DNA from: Microbulbifer sp. Q7 | GTDB taxonomy: Bacteria; Pseudomonadota; Gammaproteobacteria; Pseudomonadales; Cellvibrionaceae | DNA: 64,000 nt | Assembly (NCBI RefSeq): GCF_001639145.1 | Contig: NZ_LROY01000002.1 | Span: 2,078,501 to 2,142,500, forward strand | Direction of reading: 5' to 3' | Program-made: the position numbers and the translations under genes | Part shown: positions 12,401 to 19,992 of the stretch, piece after piece | Layout: each line of letters starts with the position of its first letter | Numbering within the stretch: position 1 is the first letter of the stretch | The notes under the pieces: model-generated | Told to the model about the DNA's origin: nothing | Databases searched by the model: none | The model's input: the letters and a program-made list of their open reading frames with translations, nothing else

Positions 12401-15167
12401 TCGCCGCCAGCTGATAGCGCTCAATGCCCTCGAAGCCATAGTCAATCACCAGACCCGCCGTCACATCCTGCACTTCCTGATTGATGTAGCTGAACTGACG
12501 GCCAAACTCATCGCTGATCTGATAGTTGCCGATACGGAAAACAATCCCGGAAGGGTTGCGCAGCAGCTCCTCGGCCACCGACGGCGGCAGCTTGTTATCG
12601 CTAAACACCAGAGGTCCGATCACCGGATTGAAGGGGCCCAGGGAGAAAGACGAAGTGCCGGATTTGGGCAGTAACGTCGCCAGCGGCTCCAGTTCACGAC
12701 TGCCGCGGCGTACACGTAACAGGGTTACCTCGATATCGCTTACGGTAAACGCGATATCCCCCCGGTTGTGCAATGCGATTTCCACATTAATATTTGCGCT
12801 GGTGACTTCCCGCGAGACTTCCGAACTCTGGCTCAGCAATACCCCTTTACTGTAAGAGTCCTCGAGTACCTGTTGCGTCTCCCGCGATGAAGTAATGTTT
12901 TCGCCGGTAGTGGTAATCTCATTTAGGTTCCAGTCGGTATAAGCCAGGGCTTCGCCCTGCACAAAGAACTGACCATCTGTATACTGATCCGATTTTCCGA
13001 GCCTGATGCCGATCTGCCCGCCCCAGTTGCGCATTACCTCATCCACAGTTTCGTCAATCGTCAGCACCTCTCGACCACTGGACGTAAGTACCTGCGCGGT
13101 AGAGCTGGACTCAACCACGCTCTCCTGGCCAGTGGCGTCCGTGTAGGTGTATGCCTCATTCAGGGTAATCGAGTAATTGCCCGGCACTAGCGTGATCCTG
13201 GGAAGATCTGCGACGCGTGGGTTGCGGTAGCGCTGCAGGACTTCGACATCATCTGTCAGCTGGTCGCCGTCGGTATCCGCGTGCAGCGGGGAAGTCTGCA
13301 GGCTGTCGTACTCCAGGCCGTCTTCCAGGCCATCGCCGTCGCTATCGGCACTGAACGGGCTGGTGTAAAGCACGTTGAGTTCGAGGTTGTCTCCGAGGCC
13401 ATCGCTATCGGTATCGCCATCCCGTGGATTGCCGCCGTAGCGCAGCTCATCGCGGTCATCGATGCCGTCGCCGTCGGTATCCGCACTGTGCGGGTCGCTG
13501 GTCACCTGGCGGGTTTCCAGGGTGCCATTGGCGTATTCGATCACCACGGTGTAGCCGCGCAGCTCCTTCTCATCGGTAATGCCGTCGCCGTCGGTGTCGA
13601 CAAAATCGGAACTGGCAACCGTACATTGGCCACCGGGCGTGGAGTCCACTTCACTATCGTACGTAGGGTCCCAGCAATCGGGGTCAACCACACAGGCGAC
13701 CCCTACCAGATCACTGTAGGATTCGCTGTTACAGGCGTAGTAAACCGCAGGCGGCGTGCCGGCAAATTCGGCGGCATTGAACAATACCGTTTGTCCACCA
13801 GAGCTACTGACGATCTCGATCTGCCGGCCATAGGTATCACGGGCATTGGTGACTGTGACCGTGTAAGTCACCTCATTTTGTGGGGAGGTTGTGAGTTCAA
13901 CGGAAAACTCGTCGGGCATCACTGCTGCTTTAACCTGCACGGTGCCGACTTCCGAATTGACGTTGGTCTGCACAATGGAATAGTGAGCGGGCGTTTCCAC
14001 GGTCTCCGGATCCATTGCGCGGTTAAAGGTCAAAAGAATCCGGTCATTGCCGGTCGAAACCGCGCTCACCACCCGGGGAAAAGCGTCTTCAATAAGGCCA
14101 GGGGCAACCACCGGTGCCGCAGGAACCGGTTTGAAGTCCACGCTACCGTCGCGGATAAAGGTGGAAACTGTCTCTCCATCACAATTACAGGTTGCCTCCG
14201 CTTCGGCCATAAGTACCTGCTCTACATCGCCAATGGGGGTCTCTGTTCCGGCGACCATCAACAACGAAGGATCCAGCGCCATGACCGCAGCGAAGTCGCT
14301 CACGGAGCTAAGCGCCGGCACCGCCCCATCAACCCCTTTTCCGTCGAAGGCGCCATCGGTCAAGTCTTCTGCCAGTGCGGTTAGCAGCTGATCGGTAGAC
14401 ACCGTTGAATCCGGCTTGGTGGAACGAATGTTTTTTTGCAGCTCCAGCACGACTGCCGCGATGGTTTCCGAGACAGTGCGCACCTCCGCCACCCGGTACT
14501 GGTCTTCGAGCGTAACGGCATCGACGGTGAGGACCGGGGGAGACAGGTAGAGGTCGGTTTTTTCCGCAATACCCACAGCCAGGGTTGAGCGCACCATTTG
14601 GGCGGCCAGCTCCAGGTTTTCGGCAAATACGTCAGCACTGGGGTTTTCACCGCTTAATGCAATTGCCAGATCGACCGCAACCGTGGACAGCGGTGTCGCA
14701 TAAATGGCACCGCCCTTTTCAAGTTCCGACAGAGACGCCTCAGTAACCGCAGTCCGCAGCCTTGTAAGAACTGGAGTGCCACCCGAGGTAAGATCCAGGG
14801 TCTGAGCGTCCGCCGTGACTTCAATAATCAACGGTGTGATCAGGATTTCAGGGTCATCGGCAATCTCCAGAACCACAGTGATGGACTCTGCCGAGGAGAG
14901 CCCCTCAGCGATCGGCGTGAGGCTGCGCAGGCCCACCCGTGTTCCGTCAAACCCATACGCTTTCACCTGCGCATTGAGCAACGGACCTTTGACCCCGCCC
15001 GCCGACAATGTTACTGGCGGCACGGGTGCCGGAGCCGGCGCCGGTTCCGGGGTCGGCGCCGCAGAAGACCCAGAGCCACCCCCGCACCCCGAAAGCAACA
15101 CCAGTAAACAGAACACAAGTGCCCCAAGCACGGAGAATCCGCGCTGACCAGTCCGTAGTATTTTCAT
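9438..15167 (-). CDS. Giant lipoprotein with Ca-binding TSP3-type repeats and a protective-antigen-like middle region
   Basis: This 1909-residue surface or periplasmic lipoprotein has an N-terminal signal ending in the lipobox LLSGC, then GGG-rich and Pro/Ala linkers. I chose the ATG at 15167 because it places the signal peptide correctly; a start at 15212 would add 15 residues. About fifteen acidic DxDxDGxxD repeats are visible in two groups. One lies in the middle (DTDGDGITDEKELRGYTV and neighbours, nt ~13.3-13.6 kb). The other, larger group lies in the C-terminal half (nt ~10.0-11.55 kb). Between them is a beta-rich segment (nt ~12.3-13.2 kb) whose order of elements recalls bacterial binary-toxin B / anthrax protective antigen. 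A tandem-repeat-poor tail with CTNC cysteines follows. Repeats of this kind bind calcium. The true role (adhesion, pore, or glycan binding) is unknown. The ECF sigma factor gene lies 229 bases upstream on the same strand, which suggests a functional link. Confidence 0.8.
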   Translation of the reverse strand: MKILRTGQRGFSVLGALVFCLLVLLSGCGGGSGSSAAPTPEPAPAPAPVPPVTLSAGGVKGPLLNAQVKAYGFDGTRVGLRSLTPIAEGLSSAESITVVLEIADDPEILITPLIIEVTADAQTLDLTSGGTPVLTRLRTAVTEASLSELEKGGAIYATPLSTVAVDLAIALSGENPSADVFAENLELAAQMVRSTLAVGIAEKTDLYLSPPVLTVDAVTLEDQYRVAEVRTVSETIAAVVLELQKNIRSTKPDSTVSTDQLLTALAEDLTDGAFDGKGVDGAVPALSSVSDFAAVMALDPSLLMVAGTETPIGDVEQVLMAEAEATCNCDGETVSTFIRDGSVDFKPVPAAPVVAPGLIEDAFPRVVSAVSTGNDRILLTFNRAMDPETVETPAHYSIVQTNVNSEVGTVQVKAAVMPDEFSVELTTSPQNEVTYTVTVTNARDTYGRQIEIVSSSGGQTVLFNAAEFAGTPPAVYYACNSESYSDLVGVACVVDPDCWDPTYDSEVDSTPGGQCTVASSDFVDTDGDGITDEKELRGYTVVIEYANGTLETRQVTSDPHSADTDGDGIDDRDELRYGGNPRDGDTDSDGLGDNLELNVLYTSPFSADSDGDGLEDGLEYDSLQTSPLHADTDGDQLTDDVEVLQRYRNPRVADLPRITLVPGNYSITLNEAYTYTDATGQESVVESSSTAQVLTSSGREVLTIDETVDEVMRNWGGQIGIRLGKSDQYTDGQFFVQGEALAYTDWNLNEITTTGENITSSRETQQVLEDSYSKGVLLSQSSEVSREVTSANINVEIALHNRGDIAFTVSDIEVTLLRVRRGSRELEPLATLLPKSGTSSFSLGPFNPVIGPLVFSDNKLPPSVAEELLRNPSGIVFRIGNYQISDEFGRQFSYINQEVQDVTAGLVIDYGFEGIERYQLAATALQDFGTGEALGGYDAKGRPTGLPLTYLLENQLGWERNPTTEDAIVAGIEGVAQTAALGDDVQRVAVGTRGLGIGEVIIEAGPNGKLDSVSDPDSFNHPAITRGFDTSATCGTDSPVIFQGDRICSIASQCTCTEENGCPVEVLADAEPGNEGFANAQCDGPQIITRVGGYQSQPGSYRWVALTNADLSTSADIDSVVMKPGQSFKLAFVQDLDKDGLFARDEFIAGSTDSPVNQEDNVAFGDTYRQPIAGETTACGFDVLPAFCGEEANQSVRIPLADSRDTDRDGMEDAVELSVGWEVEVNGQPRRRVYSSPILRDSDGDGLTDWQERDIRFSCARQFYTAGENRQVEGEYFGPLRLGEFAFSEYTIAGYPQNYQNQQLVYADVFASSESPTESLLGDDLLSQMLNYSDATSDLYIQKVAPYCVPDVLDPSTADPSDYLSRAARLDPENTDTDGDGVGDGKELMGYEVGYAYVASEDFSRIVAGQDPVTFSAQKDDILLREFSVTIEAGDVIYLPGPNGKFDADYQNLYRRDIDTEFRGLREDLSLLVTRQPVRIRSNPLSADSDGDLLFDGAELALGTNPVVAGDVGDLKDSDSDGVFDIDESRGLTISVNGTSLIVRSNPARSDTDGDGLPDFVEFQVGTNPSSGDTDSDGLSDYDEFSEAQFAQYAAFADRFSNFELDGSGSQQLNTLPTQRDSDSDGLTDGEELAGFDLVTRQAGLAVVVPVKTNPLSADTDADGLSDLVELTTAIYGGNPPMMTNPVDADSDNDGIGDGAESDNGTDPLEPDRRVTVRFYEMSLFDSSEAEAEWDWLLRIQEPGALAPGEVVNTDEEYSQSPLACTNCRYTGYPQAYNPPVISPLSGEYGDYGWIEDPNGSTDANGNLRYITGFIQADQVGYMLPQLGNSASKEFIVREGQSFSLSGVVMQANFPSGAGTAPVNFTCVSAFSETYTYTDVAALPSIQGTADLSEDSCITSVRYEIHIGQ

Positions 15168-15396
15168 TCTTTCATCCCGATATTTTTGCCGGCCAGAAAC
15201 TGCGCCAACCACATTGCCCTGCCCGGCGCAGTGGTAGCGTTTAGAAAGTGGGCGCCAAAAACACCCCCCCTCTCAAGTCCTAAAGCGCCATCGGGGAGAT
15301 GAAACCGACATCTTTTTTTAAAATTTTCGAAAAATGTGGGAAGGGAATGAATTGCGAATAGAAACAGGGGGTGGAAAATTACTTAAGCCAGAAAAG

Positions 15397-15957
15397 TCAG
15401 GAATGTGCAAGCTCCAGTTCACGACCAATCCAGGCGCGGGCAAATCGTGCATCCCGCTCAACGGTACGGCTGGAAATACCAATCACACTGGCAATTTCCT
15501 TGGCGGTGAGACCCGCAAAATACTGTAGTTCCAGGATTTCTGCCTTGCGCGTATCGCGCTGCGCCAACCGTGAAAGTGCATCATCCAGCTCAAGCAGGAG
15601 CGCATCCTCCATGGCCGGTTCCGTGACGGTAGTGTCCAGCGAGACATGCACAACGCCGCCGCCACGCTTTTCACGCTGTGCGCAACGGGCGTGATCCACC
15701 AGCACACGACGCATCATACGACCGGCCAGCGCATAAAAATGACAACGGTCGGAGAAATCAACATCCGCCAGTTGTAACCGTATGAACGCTTCGTTCACCA
15801 ACGCGGTTGGCTGCAGAGTATGATCATTGCGCTCATGGCGCATGGACTGGCGGGCCAAACGGTGCAGTTCGCGGTAAACCAGTTCCCCCAGCTTATCCGC
15901 ACCGGAGCCTTTGCCGTTCTGCCATTCTTTGAGTAGTCGGGTGAATTCTTTTTGCAC
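15397..15957 (-). CDS. ECF sigma factor, TIGR02999/ECF43-like
   Basis: This 186-residue sigma factor has only regions 2 and 4, so it belongs to the extracytoplasmic-function class. Region 2 contains LHRLARQSMRHERNDHTLQP followed by TALVNEAFIRL. Region 4 carries the helix-turn-helix LTAKEIASVIGISSRTVERD. The wording of region 2 fits the group described as ECF43 or TIGR02999, which lacks the usual acidic D-x-x-D before the LVNEA helix and has a threonine (Thr51 here). In characterised members that residue is phosphorylated by a Ser/Thr kinase to switch the sigma factor on. A Ser/Thr kinase gene is divergently transcribed from its start. No anti-sigma factor gene is present nearby. The giant TSP3 lipoprotein gene is next downstream. 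Confidence 0.88.
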   Translation of the reverse strand: MQKEFTRLLKEWQNGKGSGADKLGELVYRELHRLARQSMRHERNDHTLQPTALVNEAFIRLQLADVDFSDRCHFYALAGRMMRRVLVDHARCAQREKRGGGVVHVSLDTTVTEPAMEDALLLELDDALSRLAQRDTRKAEILELQYFAGLTAKEIASVIGISSRTVERDARFARAWIGRELELAHS

Positions 15958-16080
15958 TTTTGTTTTCCACGCATCAGCGCCTCAGGCTCCCGCCCGGTGA
16001 GGCCCGCTGTTTATACCACACATGGTACTATCCGATGGATTGCACAACGCAATGTCGGTGGACAGCAACACGGTGGCGGC

Positions 16081-18507
16081 ATGGAATTCAACACATGGGG
16101 TAAGATCGAAAGGCTTTTCAATGAGGCATTAGAGCACCCGCCCAATGCGCGAGACCAATTTCTGGAGCGCGCCTGCGCTGGCGATGAGGCCCTGCGGCAG
16201 TCGGTGGAATCCTTGCTGCAACAGTGTACGGGCGGCGAGCAGGCCGCGCATATTGTCGAGAATGCAGCGCGACACTTCCTCGATGGTCCCGTTCTGCAAG
16301 CCGGTGTCACCCTCGGTGCCTACCGGATAATACGCCCCATCGGCCACGGTGGGATGGGTGATGTGTACCTGGCCGAGCGCGCAGACCAGACCTTCGATAA
16401 GCGCGTGGCCATCAAACTTATCCGGAACCAGCTGCTCAACTCCGACGACGTCAATGCCAGGTTTCACAGCGAGCGACAGATTCTCGCGGCCCTGGAGCAC
16501 CCGGGTATCGCGCGTCTCCTCGATGGTGGCAGTACTCCCGAAGGCATTCCGTACCTGGTCATGGAGTACATCGAAGGGGAGTCCATCACCAGTTACTGCC
16601 ACCGCCACAATGCGAGCCTGGAGCAGCGGCTCGTATTGTTTCGCAAAGTATGTGAAGCGGTGGACTATGCCCACCAGCACCTGGTGGTCCATCGGGACAT
16701 CAAACCCTCCAATATCCTCGTCAGCACCGACGGCCAACCGCGCTTGGTGGACTTCGGTATCGCCAAGATACTGGAGAATTCCAGTATCCCGCTGCAACAA
16801 CCGGAAACGGATATCGCCGAGCGCTTGCTCACACCCCACTATTCCAGCCCGGAACAACTGCGGGGTGAAGCGGTGAGCACCGCCAGTGATGTGTATGCAC
16901 TCGGCGTCGTCCTGTTCGAACTGCTGACCAATTGCCGCCCGTTCGAACAGAGCACCACCGCCGCGCACACCGTGGTACAGGCCATACTTCAGCAGGACCC
17001 GGTTTCACCCAGCCGCGCACTCGCGCAGCTACCCACTCACTGTAACGATGACAATCGGGCAAACGGGAAGCTTGCGGACATCCAAAATCGTCCGGGGTGG
17101 CGCCGCCAATTGCGCGGAGATCTGGACAACATCACGCTGATGGCGCTGCGACGGGAGCCCGGTCGCCGCTATGCCTCCGCTTCCCGTTTCGCTGAAGATA
17201 TCCGCAATTATCTGGAAAAGCGCCCGGTCAACGCCAGACCATCGTCCTGGGGTTACGTGATATCCCGGTTTATTGCACGCAACCGTGCAGCCAGTGCGTC
17301 CCTGACGCTTCTCGTGGCTGCGATCTTCAGCTTCGGCGCGCTCCTGTGGCTGCAGGCAGAAGAACTCCGTGCACAGCGAGACCTTGCGCGTCAGCAGCTG
17401 GTGCGTGCAGGAACCATTTCAGATTTTCTTTCGCAGATGTTTTCCGGGCTAAATCCCGATAAGGCCCAAGGGCGCGAGGTCACCGTGCGGGAAATGCTCG
17501 ACCAGGCCGCCCAACAATTGAAAAGCCGGGAGACAACCGGTGCGGATCAGCGAACCGTTACCGCCACCCTGCATCGTGTCATTGGTACTTCATACGCCCA
17601 GTTGGGTCTGCCGTCAGAAGCCGATGAGCACATGCAATTTGCCTTGCGCGCCTATCGCGATGGCGTAATCACTTCACCGCGTGAACAATTGCGGACTCTT
17701 CTCGCCGTCAGCGATGTACTGCATCTGCAGTTCAACTCAGAAGAGCGACTGAAAATAGCGCGGGAAGCAATGGAGATTGCGCGTCGGCTGAACCCGCCCG
17801 ACCCCGTGCTCAAGCTAGACGCACTGAGCCTCTACGCCAGCGCACTGCACATGGCGGGGCAGTTACCGGCTGCGCATGAACAGTTCAACAAACTCTATAT
17901 AGAGACTCAGGTTTTTTATGGAGCCAAGCACCCCAAGACGCTCCTAGCCTTAAGTAACCTGGGCGTTATCAATCATTGGCTAGGGAATTTTGACATCTCC
18001 GAGGCGCGGTATCGGGAATGCTACAGAATTGCCAACAGCGCGCTCGGCGAAAAGCACACCATCTCACTAAAGTGCCTGTCCAACCTCGGCTCGGTGCTTG
18101 AGGTCAGCGGACAATTTGACGCCGCTGTACCCGTACTCGAGCGTCACATTCGTCTGGCTCGCGAAGTCGTGGGACCCGATCATCCCGAAACCCTGAGAAC
18201 CATGCATAACCTCGCCGATGTGTACCGTGGCCTAGTGCGCTACGACGAATCGGAAAACCTGTTTCTCGAGACTCTGCAGAAACGGAAGGCCGCCCTCGGA
18301 CCTGTGCACATCGAAACCCTGCAGACACAGTACAAGCTCGGACGTCTGTACGCTGAACAGCAACGCTACCAAGAGGCACTCGCGCTACTGGAATCCAGTC
18401 ATACTAAACTGGTGAATCAGCTCGGCCCCGATCACCCGACCACACTGATTGCGAAAGGTATTCTCGATAGCGCCTTGCACGCTGCGGGCGCCCAGCCCGC
18501 CGGTTGA
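16081..18507 (+). CDS. Transmembrane Ser/Thr protein kinase with TPR repeats (PknB-like)
   Basis: This 808-residue receptor-like kinase has a short N-terminal helical region (1-70). A complete Hanks-type kinase domain (about 80-375) follows: glycine loop GHGGMG (88-93), catalytic Lys112 in VAIKL, HRDIKPSN (Asp206), DFGIAK (224-229) and an SSPEQLRG APE-like motif. A single membrane segment lies at about 404-424. The C-terminal half has tetratricopeptide-type repeats (pairs such as HPETLRTMHNLADVYRGL and HPKTLLALSNLGVINHWL). The TPR part probably faces the periplasm and senses a partner. I chose the ATG at 16081; the frame extends 43 codons upstream, into the region shared with the divergent sigma-factor promoter, without family features. 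Divergent pairing with an ECF43-type sigma factor suggests this kinase phosphorylates it. A terminator follows the stop. Confidence 0.9.
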   Translation: MEFNTWGKIERLFNEALEHPPNARDQFLERACAGDEALRQSVESLLQQCTGGEQAAHIVENAARHFLDGPVLQAGVTLGAYRIIRPIGHGGMGDVYLAERADQTFDKRVAIKLIRNQLLNSDDVNARFHSERQILAALEHPGIARLLDGGSTPEGIPYLVMEYIEGESITSYCHRHNASLEQRLVLFRKVCEAVDYAHQHLVVHRDIKPSNILVSTDGQPRLVDFGIAKILENSSIPLQQPETDIAERLLTPHYSSPEQLRGEAVSTASDVYALGVVLFELLTNCRPFEQSTTAAHTVVQAILQQDPVSPSRALAQLPTHCNDDNRANGKLADIQNRPGWRRQLRGDLDNITLMALRREPGRRYASASRFAEDIRNYLEKRPVNARPSSWGYVISRFIARNRAASASLTLLVAAIFSFGALLWLQAEELRAQRDLARQQLVRAGTISDFLSQMFSGLNPDKAQGREVTVREMLDQAAQQLKSRETTGADQRTVTATLHRVIGTSYAQLGLPSEADEHMQFALRAYRDGVITSPREQLRTLLAVSDVLHLQFNSEERLKIAREAMEIARRLNPPDPVLKLDALSLYASALHMAGQLPAAHEQFNKLYIETQVFYGAKHPKTLLALSNLGVINHWLGNFDISEARYRECYRIANSALGEKHTISLKCLSNLGSVLEVSGQFDAAVPVLERHIRLAREVVGPDHPETLRTMHNLADVYRGLVRYDESENLFLETLQKRKAALGPVHIETLQTQYKLGRLYAEQQRYQEALALLESSHTKLVNQLGPDHPTTLIAKGILDSALHAAGAQPAG

Positions 18508-18574
18508 GTATTATATGGATTGATGCGTTTGATGTGGAAAACGGATGTGTAACAAGCAGATCATTTTAAAACAC

Positions 18575-18606
18575 AAAAAAGCCGGAGCACTGCCCCGGCT
18601 TTTTTG
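18575..18606. terminator. Bidirectional terminator between kinase and lipoprotein genes
   Basis: AAAAAAGCCGG, a short loop and CCGGCTTTTTT form a stem with A and T tails on both sides. It sits between the convergent kinase gene and the small lipoprotein gene and can serve both. Confidence 0.85.
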
Positions 18607-18629
18607 TTACTGGCGACACTGAAAAATTT

Positions 18630-19034
18630 TCAGCGCTGCGCCGCATCCCGGCATTCGCCGCGCACTTCGCCGCCGAGCTGAGACACCACGCGGTCAATCA
18701 CAAAATACCCATCGCGACAGAAGCCGGTTTCCTGAAGCTTGAGTTCCAGGGCATGCTCGAAATCGCGCTCCTGACTCCGGCTTCCCCGGGACGCCCTTGC
18801 CATCTCCTGCTGCCGCACCATGCCACTGCGCATATTCGGCGTTTCGGTGTAAGGCCCACGAATCATCGGCGCCGCCATTTCCAGGGAATAGGTAAAACGC
18901 TTGGAGCCGTTGGCGAAAATTTCAGTATGGAAAGACTCCTTCAGCCCGGGGTTCGGGGCACTGGGCGCACTGGCACACCCTGCGAGAAAAACCACGGGCG
19001 CAATCAAGGAATAGAAGTACAGACGGCTGAGCAT
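18630..19034 (-). CDS. Small hypothetical lipoprotein
   Basis: This 134-residue protein starts with a lipoprotein signal (FYSLIAPVVFLAGCASAP, lipobox LAGC). The mature part is charged, with two cysteines near the C-terminus (FCRDGYFV and GECRD) that could form a disulfide. I do not recognise a family. The ATG at 19034 lies six bases after AAAGGGA, a better spacing than the GTG three bases upstream. It is 20 bases downstream of purU on the same strand and probably co-transcribed, but nothing connects it to folate metabolism. Confidence 0.65.
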   Translation of the reverse strand: MLSRLYFYSLIAPVVFLAGCASAPSAPNPGLKESFHTEIFANGSKRFTYSLEMAAPMIRGPYTETPNMRSGMVRQQEMARASRGSRSQERDFEHALELKLQETGFCRDGYFVIDRVVSQLGGEVRGECRDAAQR

Positions 19035-19054
19035 CACGTTCCCTTTTTGAAAAG

Positions 19055-19891
19055 TTATTTGAATACCACGGTGCGGTTGCCATGAATAAAGACACGCTCT
19101 TCCAGCACAAGTTGCAGTGCGCGGCTTAAAACCTGCTTTTCCACATCCCGCCCGGCGCTGGCCATGGACTCCGCCGAGTAGCCGTGGTCCACGTGAATCA
19201 CATCCTGCTCGATGATCGGCCCCTCATCCAGGTCGTCGGTCACGAAGTGCGCGGTGGCCCCGATAATTTTCACCCCGCGCTCAAACGCCTGCTGGTAGGG
19301 CTTGGCACCGATGAACGCCGGCAGGAAGGAGTGGTGGATATTGATGATGCGCTTGCTGTAATGGGCAACAAACTGCGGGGTGAGCACCCGCATATACTTG
19401 GCGAGAATCAGGTAGTCCGGGGCATAGCTGTCGACCAGCTGCATCACCTGCTCTTCGTGCTGCGCCCGCTCCAGGCCATCTGCCGGCACCCAGTGGAATG
19501 GGATATCAAACTTTTCCACCAGTGGCTGCAACACATTGTGGTTGCCGATGACCGCCGCAATCTCCACATCCAGCGCCCCGGAATAACACTTCATCAGGAT
19601 ATCGCCGAGGCAATGGGACTCTTTGGTGACCATCAGCACCAGGCGCTTGCGCCCGCTGGCCACCAGCTTGCGCTCGGCGCCGGCGGGCAGCGCCAGATCC
19701 AGGTCTTCCAACAGCGTGGCATCGTTAAAGTTGCCCTCCAGCGCGGTGCGCATGAAGAAGCGCCCCTGGGCGCGATCCACGAACTCGTCGTTCTTGGTGA
19801 TATTGAGCTGGTGCTTGTAACAGATGTTGGTGATCTTGGCGATCAGGCCTTTGGCGTCCGGGCAGTCCGTTAGCAGTATCTTCTTTTCCAT
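19055..19891 (-). CDS. purU: Formyltetrahydrofolate deformylase
   Basis: PurU hydrolyses 10-formyl-tetrahydrofolate to formate and tetrahydrofolate, balancing one-carbon pools and feeding PurT. This 278-residue protein has the usual two parts. An N-terminal ACT regulatory domain starts with LLTDCPDAKGLIAKITNICY. The formyltransferase-fold domain has the catalytic motif INIHHSFLPAFIGAKPY and the aspartate in VTDDLDEGPII. I chose the ATG at 19891 since the conserved N-terminus begins right after it; a TTG two codons upstream is possible. The gene lies next to and divergent from pepQ, with about 100 bases between the starts. Confidence 0.96.
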   Translation of the reverse strand: MEKKILLTDCPDAKGLIAKITNICYKHQLNITKNDEFVDRAQGRFFMRTALEGNFNDATLLEDLDLALPAGAERKLVASGRKRLVLMVTKESHCLGDILMKCYSGALDVEIAAVIGNHNVLQPLVEKFDIPFHWVPADGLERAQHEEQVMQLVDSYAPDYLILAKYMRVLTPQFVAHYSKRIINIHHSFLPAFIGAKPYQQAFERGVKIIGATAHFVTDDLDEGPIIEQDVIHVDHGYSAESMASAGRDVEKQVLSRALQLVLEERVFIHGNRTVVFK

Positions 19892-19992
19892 CGGCAAAAA
19901 TCAGACTAATTATTCAGAGTGCTGACTATACACTATGTGCATTCGTGCACCTGCCACGCAGGGCAATAATTGATCAAATTCCTAGGGGTTTT

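Noticed and set aside
9438..15167. Reading the DxDxDGxxD repeats as a RTX toxin or type I secretion substrate
   Set aside because: RTX repeats are GGxGxDxUx nonapeptides. The repeats here are TSP3/EF-hand-like and the protein has a lipobox, so it uses Sec and the Lol system instead.
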